A stretch of 20,466 nucleotides of DNA from an uncultured Sutterella sp. (lineage in GTDB: Bacteria; Pseudomonadota; Gammaproteobacteria; Burkholderiales; Burkholderiaceae_F): assembly GCA_902493085.1 (NCBI GenBank), contig CABUOH010000005.1:1-20466 (forward strand). Direction: 5' to 3'. A program made the translations under genes and the position numbers. Every line of letters begins with the position of its first letter. Within the stretch, counting starts at the first letter, position 1. Shown here piece after piece: positions 1-5,561 of the stretch. The notes below the pieces were generated by a model. That model was given only the letters and a program-made list of their open reading frames with translations, did no database searches and had not been told where the DNA came from.

Positions 1-493
1 TGACGCAAACATCGGATCCTCGCCCGTAAGAGCCGTATAGATGCGGTCAGCAATTCGATGCGCGCACATCCGCACATCATTGCCCGACGTGGTGAACACG
101 GCCGCGTCCGTCCGGGCCCCCGTCACCGTATTGTGCAAATAGTAGGCGAGCTCCCAACGCCCGTCCGGCAAACGGGCAACGCGGCCTACGACGAGCGCGT
201 TTGCACCCAGTTGGGCAAAAGTCTCCAAGCTCCAGATTCTCGGGTTCGCCCTCTGCCCCCGTCGGGATCAGGCGAAATGCGCCGGATCGCTCAAGATCGG
301 CTCCGATGACGGCCGCCGCATCAAACCCGGCGGCACCAGCCCCTTCAAAGACCTTGACGGCAATCGGGAGCTGATTGGCGCCCACGCCGGTGATGGAGAC
401 CTGAAGTTCGGCAAGCGCTGGGCAGGCCGTTAACGCACCGGCAACAGCGCCGGCACACAGCATTCTGCGACGGTAAGGATTGAAGTTGGTCAC
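1..493 (-). CDS. tolB: TolB, periplasmic Tol-Pal translocation protein, 5' part, with apparent frameshift
   Basis: TolB is the periplasmic beta-propeller protein of the Tol-Pal system, which helps constrict the outer membrane at division. The start chosen is GTG at 493-491, preceded by AAGGGAG about 8 bases upstream. The N-terminus is a signal peptide with an RRRML motif, an alanine-rich core and an ALA cleavage site. The mature protein opens LQVSITGVGANQLPIAV, typical of the TolB N-terminal domain, followed by an ADLERSGAFRLI segment. Near positions 225-227 the frame breaks. Up to PENLEL it reads in one frame, and from ETFAQLGANALVVG onward it continues in another, through RIADRIYTALTGEDP to the window edge. 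One extra base (or two missing) explains this. The homology resumes cleanly, so this is either an assembly or read error or a recent lesion. The C-terminal propeller lies outside the window. Identity is confident; intactness is not. Confidence 0.8.
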
Positions 494-517
494 GGATGAC
501 TCCCTTGGTAGGCACGG

Positions 518-541
518 AGCCGCTCCAGACGGGGAGCGGCT
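518..541. other. Inverted repeat (9-bp perfect stem) between purH and tolB
   Basis: AGCCGCTCC (518-526) and GGAGCGGCT (533-541) are perfect inverted arms around a 6-base loop. The element lies 90 bases past the purH stop and 25 bases before the tolB GTG, in transcription order on the minus strand. Neither strand has a T-tract after the stem, so it is not a canonical intrinsic terminator. It may be an RNA 3' end or leader structure. The rest of 494-630 shows no gene and no convincing promoter. Confidence 0.45.
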
Positions 542-630
542 TGCATTCTGCACGCGGAAACAGCGGAAACACACCGTCTCCGCTTCGTTTGAAGAGCGGG
601 AGCGTTGCCGCCCCTGCGCTTCGGATCGCC

Positions 631-2184
631 TTAATGGCGGAAATGGCGTTCGCCCGTGAAGACCATGGCGATGCCGCGCTCGTCGGCAGCTGCAATCACT
701 TCGTCGTCACGAATGGAGCCGCCCGGCTGGATGACGGCCGTACAACCGGCGTCCACCACGACATCAAGACCATCGCGGAACGGGAAGAAGGCGTCGGAAG
801 CCGCCACGGAGCCTTCGAGCGAAAGACCGGCCTCTTCCGCCTTGAGCATTGCGATGCGGGCGGAATCGACGCGGCTCATCTGACCTGCACCGACGCCGAG
901 CGTCATGCCGCCGCGGGCGTAGACAATCGTGTTGGACTTCACGAAACGCGCGACGTTCCAAGCAAACATCAGGTCGGCAATCTGAGAAGACGTCGGCTGG
1001 CGCTTCGTAACGCAGCGCAGGGCGCTTTCTGCGCAGATCTGATTGTCGGGAGTCTGAACAAGCAACCCACCGCCGACGCGCTTGAAGTCGAAGTCGTTGT
1101 GCGCTTGGCCGAGAGCGACCGTAAGAAGGCGAAGATTCTTCTTGGCGGCGAAGATCTCAACAGCTTCCTTGGCAAAGCTCGGAGCAATGATGCATTCCGC
1201 AAACTGGCGGGAAACGAGTTCTGCGCACTCGCGGGTCACTTCACGGTTAAAGGCAATGATGCCACCGAACGCAGACTTGGAATCCGTCTGAAATGCCTTG
1301 GCGTAAGCCTCGGCGGAACTGGCGCCCACGGCAACGCCGCACGGATTCGCATGCTTGATGATCACGCAGGCGGGCGCTTCGAAGGAGCGAACGCACTCCC
1401 AAGCAGCGTCGCTGTCGGCGATGTTGTTGTAGGAAAGCTCCTTTCCCTGAAGCTGTTCATAGCCGGCAAGAAGGCCCGGAGCAACGGATGATTCGCGATA
1501 GAAGGCGGCGGCCTGATGGGGATTTTCACCGTAGCGCATATCCTGGACCTTTTCCCACTGACGGGTGAGGACCTGCGGGAAGCGGGTGCGCTGATTGTTT
1601 GCATCAAGGCTCGTGAGATAGTTCGTGATCATGCCGTCGTAGCGGGCGGTATGAGCGAAGACCTTCTTGGCAAGCGCAAGGCGAGTGGCGGACGTGACGG
1701 CGCCTTGCGCCTTGATTTCCTCAACCACGGAAGCGTAGTCGGCCGGATCGACGATCACGGCAACGGACTCGTGATTCTTGGCGGCGGCTCGGATCATCGT
1801 AGGACCACCGATGTCGATATTTTCGATCGCGTCCTCAAACGTGCAGTCGGGCTTGGCGATCGTCTGTTCGAACGGATAAAGGTTCACGCAGATGATGTCG
1901 ATGGGATCGATGCCGTGAGCATCAAGCGCGGCCATGTGTTCTGCAACGGGACGGCGTGCAAGAATGCCGGCGTGGATCTTCGGATTAAGCGTCTTCACGC
2001 GGCCGTCCAGCATTTCCGGAAAACCCGTGTAGTCGGCGACTTCCTGGCAAGGCACGCCCTCCTTCGTGAGAAGCTTTGCGGTGCCGCCCGTGCTGAGGAT
2101 GTGGTAGCCCAGTGAGACCAGCTCACGGGCAAAATCCACAACACCGGTCTTGTCGGACACGCTGATAAGGGCCTGTTTCTTCAT
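631..2184 (-). CDS. purH: Bifunctional AICAR formyltransferase / IMP cyclohydrolase PurH
   Basis: PurH catalyses the last two steps of de novo IMP synthesis: formylation of AICAR with 10-formyl-THF, then ring closure. The 517 residues match the usual length (about 525). Residues 1 to about 190 form the MGS-like cyclohydrolase domain (ISVSDKTGVVDFA, LSTGGTAKLL, GRVKTLNPKIHAGIL). The rest is the transformylase domain, with RYGENPHQ at 217-224, the catalytic Lys-His of IKHANPCG (K277, H278) and SAFGGIIAFN near 304. It ends with PGGSIRDDEVI and a GERHFRH tail, as the family does. ATG at 2184 follows AAGGAAA, which overlaps the stop codon of the upstream fis-type gene 11 bases away, so it is almost certainly co-transcribed and translationally coupled with dusB-fis. 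Confidence 0.97.
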   Translation of the reverse strand: MKKQALISVSDKTGVVDFARELVSLGYHILSTGGTAKLLTKEGVPCQEVADYTGFPEMLDGRVKTLNPKIHAGILARRPVAEHMAALDAHGIDPIDIICVNLYPFEQTIAKPDCTFEDAIENIDIGGPTMIRAAAKNHESVAVIVDPADYASVVEEIKAQGAVTSATRLALAKKVFAHTARYDGMITNYLTSLDANNQRTRFPQVLTRQWEKVQDMRYGENPHQAAAFYRESSVAPGLLAGYEQLQGKELSYNNIADSDAAWECVRSFEAPACVIIKHANPCGVAVGASSAEAYAKAFQTDSKSAFGGIIAFNREVTRECAELVSRQFAECIIAPSFAKEAVEIFAAKKNLRLLTVALGQAHNDFDFKRVGGGLLVQTPDNQICAESALRCVTKRQPTSSQIADLMFAWNVARFVKSNTIVYARGGMTLGVGAGQMSRVDSARIAMLKAEEAGLSLEGSVAASDAFFPFRDGLDVVVDAGCTAVIQPGGSIRDDEVIAAADERGIAMVFTGERHFRH

Positions 2185-2195
2185 TGCTAATTTCC

Positions 2196-2609
2196 TTATG
2201 AACTTTCTCCGGGCAGAAGCTTGTGTAACCGAAGCTTCGTGCGCAGAGTATTTCGGTTAATACCAAGAATCTTTGCAGCGTCGAGCTGATTGTTGCGGCA
2301 GAGTCTCATCACGTAAATGAGGAGCGGCCGCTCCGCGGTCTTCATCACCAGACTGTAAAGAGGATGAGGCTGAGCTCCCCCTAGTTGCTTGAAGTACTGG
2401 TTAAGCTGAACAACCACAGCCTCTTCAATGCGGCCGGCCGTAAGCTCCGGCATCTCCTGAGCCAGCGTGTCAAGCTCTACGCTTTCGAAATCGAGCCCAA
2501 GCTTGGGTCTCGGAGACGACTGACGAATCATCGTGATCTTCGGCCTGCCCGCATTGCCGTATTTTTTTTCCTCATTCCACTCTATGGACGTCATCCTGTA
2601 ATCCCTCAC
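2196..2609 (-). CDS. fis: Fis-family nucleoid-associated DNA-binding protein, long N-terminus
   Basis: Fis is a small dimeric DNA-bending protein. The C-terminal half aligns with classical Fis: LNQYFKQLGG (69-78), LYSLVMKTAERPLLIYVM (84-101), and a helix-turn-helix at about 107-130 containing LDAAKILGINRNTLRTKL. Downstream of dusB is the classical proteobacterial position for fis. The GTG at 2609 overlaps the dusB TGA by four bases (GTGA). An alternative ATG at 2594 has GAGGG eight bases upstream and is equally good, giving 132 residues. A third ATG at 2531 has no clear ribosome site. All starts give a protein longer than the 77-98 residues usual for Fis: 50 or more extra, charged N-terminal residues precede the Fis core. 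There is no sigma-54 ATPase domain, so this is not an NtrC-type activator. Confidence 0.88.
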   Translation of the reverse strand: MRDYRMTSIEWNEEKKYGNAGRPKITMIRQSSPRPKLGLDFESVELDTLAQEMPELTAGRIEEAVVVQLNQYFKQLGGAQPHPLYSLVMKTAERPLLIYVMRLCRNNQLDAAKILGINRNTLRTKLRLHKLLPGESS

Positions 2610-3577
2610 AATTCCTGCAATCTCTCAAAATAACGGTTGAGAGCCGCGCCGAGGACATCTTCATCGGACAGGGCGAACAATTCGCCCAACAGCTTCTCAG
2701 CTCCCGGCAACCCTTTCAAATAGTGGTTCAGGTGCTTTCTGAAAGTCACCGCACCCCTAGCACCGCCATAATAGTCAAAATGCCGTCGCATGTGGTCGCA
2801 AATAACCGCATGTCGTTCCTCAAGCGACGGACGATCCCATTGTGAAAGATAGCCGAGTGCCGCGCCAACTTCCGAGAAGATCCACGGATTGCCATAGGAT
2901 GCCCGACCGATCATCACGCCATCCGCCCCCGTCACGGCCATCACTCGCCGCGCCTTCTCGCCCGAATCAACATCGCCGTTGGCAATGACGGGAATTGAAA
3001 CGGCAGCCTTCACATTTCCAATCGTCTCATATTCGGCTTCACCACTGAAGCCGTCCTCACGAGTCCTGCCATGAATCGTCAGCATCTCGACCCCCGCCTG
3101 CTCGGCAAGCTTCGCGATGGAGACTGCGTTCCTTTGCTCTCGATTCCAGCCCGTCCGGATCTTAAGCGTCACGGGAACGGAAACGGCCGCGCGCACAGCC
3201 TCAAGTATCCGAACGACCAGCGCCTCGTCCTTCATGAGCGCGCTTCCGCACGCCGTCTGAAGAACCTTCTTTGCCGGACAACCCATGTTGATGTCGATCA
3301 CCTGAGCCCCTGAATCCTCGGCATAGCGCGCCGCATCGGCCATCATGGCGGGATCGGCTCCGAGAAGCTGCACGACGCGCAACCCCGACTCCTCCGCGCA
3401 AGCCCATCGCGTGGCGCTCTTGCGACTCGTTCTGAACTGCGGCAGGCAGGTCGTCATTTCGCCCACAGCATAGCCCGCGCCATGAGCGCGGCAGACCTCG
3501 CGATAGGGCAGGTCGCTCATGCCGGCCATGGGCGCTAGCATGACGGGTACTTCGACGGCGTAGGGACCAAGCCTCAC
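2606..3577 (-). CDS. dusB: tRNA-dihydrouridine synthase B (DusB)
   Basis: DusB is an FMN enzyme that reduces uridine to dihydrouridine in the tRNA D-loop, using NADPH. The 323 residues form a TIM barrel with LAPMAGMSDLPYR (14-26) near the FMN site, DINMGCPAKKV with catalytic Cys100, LKIRTGW with Lys139, and TIHGRTREDGFSG (167-179). PVIANGDV and GVMIGRASYGNPWIF bind the FMN phosphate. Start GTG at 3577 is forced: an in-frame TGA lies 12 bases upstream, and the MRLGPYAVEVPVMLAPMAG opening aligns with E. coli DusB. It is the first gene of the dusB-fis-purH unit, and its stop overlaps the fis start. One small oddity is TACGSAL after the active-site loop, with an extra cysteine (C110). Confidence 0.96.
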   Translation of the reverse strand: MRLGPYAVEVPVMLAPMAGMSDLPYREVCRAHGAGYAVGEMTTCLPQFRTSRKSATRWACAEESGLRVVQLLGADPAMMADAARYAEDSGAQVIDINMGCPAKKVLQTACGSALMKDEALVVRILEAVRAAVSVPVTLKIRTGWNREQRNAVSIAKLAEQAGVEMLTIHGRTREDGFSGEAEYETIGNVKAAVSIPVIANGDVDSGEKARRVMAVTGADGVMIGRASYGNPWIFSEVGAALGYLSQWDRPSLEERHAVICDHMRRHFDYYGGARGAVTFRKHLNHYLKGLPGAEKLLGELFALSDEDVLGAALNRYFERLQEL

Positions 3578-3625
3578 TCTTTTTTCTCACGTTATTCGAA
3601 TGGCACTCTGCACACGAGGAGTACC

Positions 3626-3657
3626 GTTCGGCACATTCTACCTAGAGGTTCGGCACA
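3626..3657. repeat. Tandem 10-bp direct repeat upstream of dusB, 22-bp period
   Basis: GTTCGGCACA occurs at 3626-3635 and again at 3648-3657, on the same face of the helix (22 bases start to start). The spacer holds ATTCTA at 3635-3640, which on the minus strand reads TAGAAT, a plausible -10 hexamer for dusB-fis-purH about 58 bases before the dusB GTG. The one copy overlaps that hexamer by a base and the other lies in the -35 region. This layout looks like a two-site operator. No matching regulator is recognised; it is not the PurR box. A good -35 is not visible. Confidence 0.4.
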
Positions 3658-3674
3658 CAGACCGATTCATGTCC

Positions 3675-4382
3675 TCACATTTCCATTTGGTTGCGAATTC
3701 GCGCTTCGGCAAGCGCAAGCTCACGCGCATCGCCCACATTGAACCACATGTTCTGCAGAACTTCACCTGAAACTCGGCCCGCCTCGCAGAACTGCCAGAA
3801 CCAGGGAAACAGCTTCGCCCGCACAGGCTCGACACCCTCAAAGAGCGATGTGCGATAGACGCCAAGACTCGAGAAGGTATGCGTTCTGGGCTCCCGACGA
3901 ACCAACCCCCTTTCGTCAAGGGTCATATCGCCGCTCAAGTGGTAGGAGGGATTGGGGGCAAGCACGAGATGCGCCTCCACCCCCTTCTCAGCGAGCGAAC
4001 GCCCCGTGCGCACAAGGCGCGAGTAGTCGAAGTCCGTCACGATGTCGCCAGCTGCGACGATGAAGGCGCCGTCACCGTCATCGAGCATCGGAAGCGCCTT
4101 TGCAATGCCGCCGAGCGTCTCCAAAGCATCGCCCGCAGCGACGCCCTCGACCGAGTAGCGCAAGCGAACGCCCCAAGAAGAGCCGTCGCCGAGCGCTTTC
4201 ATGAGCTTCTGCCCCAGATGGGCGACATTAAGGACGACCTCCTCTACCCCCGCCTTCTTGAGAGCAAGAATCTGACGCACGACCATCGGTACCCCCGCAA
4301 CCTCAACGAGAGGTTTGGGCGTCGTAAGTGTGATGGGTTGCAGCCGGCGGCCTTCGCCCGCCGCAAGAATCAGGGCGCGCAT
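3675..4382 (-). CDS. murU: N-acetylmuramate alpha-1-phosphate uridylyltransferase MurU (NDP-sugar pyrophosphorylase family)
   Basis: MurU joins UTP and MurNAc-1-phosphate to UDP-MurNAc, feeding recycled murein sugar back into peptidoglycan synthesis and bypassing the MurA step. The 235-residue single-domain nucleotidyltransferase starts with LILAAGEGRRLQP (4-16), followed by PKPLVEVAG (22-30), then LETLGG (87-92) and a metal-binding AAGD at 110-113. NVGDARELALAE near the C-terminus is typical of the MurU/RmlA group. The gene starts five bases after the stop of amgK with no clear ribosome site of its own, suggesting translational coupling. The kinase partner next door makes MurU more likely than a mannose-1-phosphate guanylyltransferase, the usual automatic label. 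Confidence 0.88.
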   Translation of the reverse strand: MRALILAAGEGRRLQPITLTTPKPLVEVAGVPMVVRQILALKKAGVEEVVLNVAHLGQKLMKALGDGSSWGVRLRYSVEGVAAGDALETLGGIAKALPMLDDGDGAFIVAAGDIVTDFDYSRLVRTGRSLAEKGVEAHLVLAPNPSYHLSGDMTLDERGLVRREPRTHTFSSLGVYRTSLFEGVEPVRAKLFPWFWQFCEAGRVSGEVLQNMWFNVGDARELALAEARIRNQMEM

Positions 4383-4387
4383 GATCG

Positions 4388-5407
4388 TTAAAAGGTGTAG
4401 CCAAAGGAGGTTTCAGACCCTTCAAGGTCATCGATAAGGTGCATGAGCGGGGAAAGCTGAATATAGCGGCGCGCCACCTTTCGCACGTATTGGATGAAGC
4501 GCGGCGCGTCCTCAAGGTACTTCGGCTTGCCATCTCGATAGTTGAGTCTTGCAAAAATGCCAAGCACCTTCAAGTGGCGCTGCACGCCCATGAACTCAAC
4601 GTCGCGATAGAAGTTTCCGAAGTCGGCCGGGACAGGGATGCCCGCCTTACGAGCCTTTTCCCAATACCGAATCGTCACGTCGAGCACGAAACTCTCATCC
4701 CAGGAAATGAAGGCGTCCCGCATAAGAGACGCAATGTCGTAACTGAGCGGCCCGTAGAGCGCATCCTGAAAGTCAAGGATCCCCGGCATCGGCTCGGAGA
4801 CCATCAGATTGCGCGGCATGTAGTCTCGATGAACAAAAACGAGCGCCTCGCGGCAGTTGTTATCAAGAATGGCCTCGGTGCTCATCCGCCACCACTTCTG
4901 CTGCTCCTCAGTCCATTCGACACCGCGATGGCGACCCACGTACCAAGTTGGGAAAAGGTCAAGCTCGCGCTGAAGCACCTCGCGTCCGTAGGCAGGAAGC
5001 ACATTCGGACGAGAAATCCTTTGCCAAGCGACTAGTGCCGTAGTGGCACGATCCATCAGTTCTCGAGCGTTCCCCTCGTTGAGAACATCTAGATAAGTCT
5101 GTTTGCCCAGATCCGCAATGAGCATGAAGCGATGTAAGGCATCAACCTCAAAGATTTCAGGGGCATTGAGGCCGGCCTCGCTTCTCAGCAGACTGTCCAC
5201 CTTGATAAAGGAGCTGAAGCTCTCGGGCGTTTCACCCTCGGCATTCATGGCAATGAAGGTGCGCCCGTCGGTTGCTGCAATGCGATGATAGGAGCGGGAA
5301 CCCGCATCGGCGCCGGCGGAGCAGATCGTCGTCAGCTCGAGCTGATATTTCATGGCAATGCTCTGGAGCCAGTTTTCAAAGGCGGATGCGCCCGCACCAT
5401 TCGTCAT
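4388..5407 (-). CDS. amgK: N-acetylmuramate/N-acetylglucosamine anomeric kinase AmgK (APH-like fold)
   Basis: AmgK phosphorylates the anomeric carbon of MurNAc and GlcNAc, supplying MurU. The protein has 339 residues and the aminoglycoside-phosphotransferase/choline-kinase fold: SRSYHRI (37-43) in the N-lobe, the catalytic loop HRDYMPRN (193-200, with D195 and N200), and the metal-binding ILDFQDALYGPLSYDIASL from 210. Start ATG at 5407 has GAGGAC upstream. It is the first gene of the amgK-murU pair and diverges from lptD, an arrangement known in other beta- and gammaproteobacteria. Despite the fold, pairing with murU argues against a role in aminoglycoside resistance. In Pseudomonas this pathway contributes to intrinsic fosfomycin tolerance; the same here is inference. 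Confidence 0.88.
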   Translation of the reverse strand: MTNGAGASAFENWLQSIAMKYQLELTTICSAGADAGSRSYHRIAATDGRTFIAMNAEGETPESFSSFIKVDSLLRSEAGLNAPEIFEVDALHRFMLIADLGKQTYLDVLNEGNARELMDRATTALVAWQRISRPNVLPAYGREVLQRELDLFPTWYVGRHRGVEWTEEQQKWWRMSTEAILDNNCREALVFVHRDYMPRNLMVSEPMPGILDFQDALYGPLSYDIASLMRDAFISWDESFVLDVTIRYWEKARKAGIPVPADFGNFYRDVEFMGVQRHLKVLGIFARLNYRDGKPKYLEDAPRFIQYVRKVARRYIQLSPLMHLIDDLEGSETSFGYTF

Positions 5408-5471
5408 GTTTTCATCGTCCTCTAATGTCGAAGGATCCGAAGCCGGCTGGGATTTTATAAACTTTCCGGCG

Positions 5472-5490
5472 CCCCGGCGGAAACGGGGCT
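5472..5490. other. GC-rich inverted repeat in the amgK/lptD divergent region
   Basis: GCCCCG (5472-5477) and CGGGGC (5485-5490) pair around a 7-base loop. TA-rich tracts flank the stem on both sides: TTTTATAAAC to the left and TTTATAATCC to the right. Read on the minus strand, the left tract gives TATAAA at 5459-5454, a possible -10 for amgK. Read on the plus strand, the right tract gives TATAAT at 5493-5498, a possible -10 for lptD. Neither has a recognisable -35, so the element may be a protein site between divergent promoters or simply a weak terminator-like stem. Confidence 0.35.
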
Positions 5491-5506
5491 TTATAATCCT
5501 TCAATT
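5480..5506 (+). promoter_or_regulatory. Possible sigma-E-type promoter for lptD
   Basis: GGAAACG at 5480-5486 resembles the sigma-E -35 element (GGAACTT). It is followed after 15 bases by TCAAT at 5502-5506, close to the -10 element (TCAAA or TCTGA). A start near 5513 would give a leader of about 50 bases. LptD and SurA are sigma-E targets in E. coli, which makes this plausible, but the match is partial and TATAAT at 5493-5498 offers a competing housekeeping -10. Confidence 0.25.
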
Positions 5507-5526
5507 GTCTTGACGTCATTTTATAG

Positions 5527-5540
5527 GCCTGATCTCAGGC
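5527..5540. other. 14-bp palindrome in the lptD leader
   Basis: GCCTGATCTCAGGC is an inverted repeat with 6-bp arms (5527-5532 and 5535-5540) about a 2-base centre, 21 bases before the lptD ATG. The 2-base centre suits a protein-binding dyad better than an RNA hairpin. The leader between it and the ATG is pyrimidine-rich and has no Shine-Dalgarno sequence. Confidence 0.35.
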
Positions 5541-5561
5541 TGTCACTCTCACCGTTTTTTC

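Noticed and set aside
2196..2609. NtrC-type sigma-54 activator because of the Fis-type helix-turn-helix
   Set aside because: No AAA+ or receiver domain, and the gene sits between dusB and purH as fis does.
4388..5407. Aminoglycoside resistance phosphotransferase
   Set aside because: The fold matches, but coupling to a MurU-type uridylyltransferase and the position beside lptD fit the AmgK sugar kinase.
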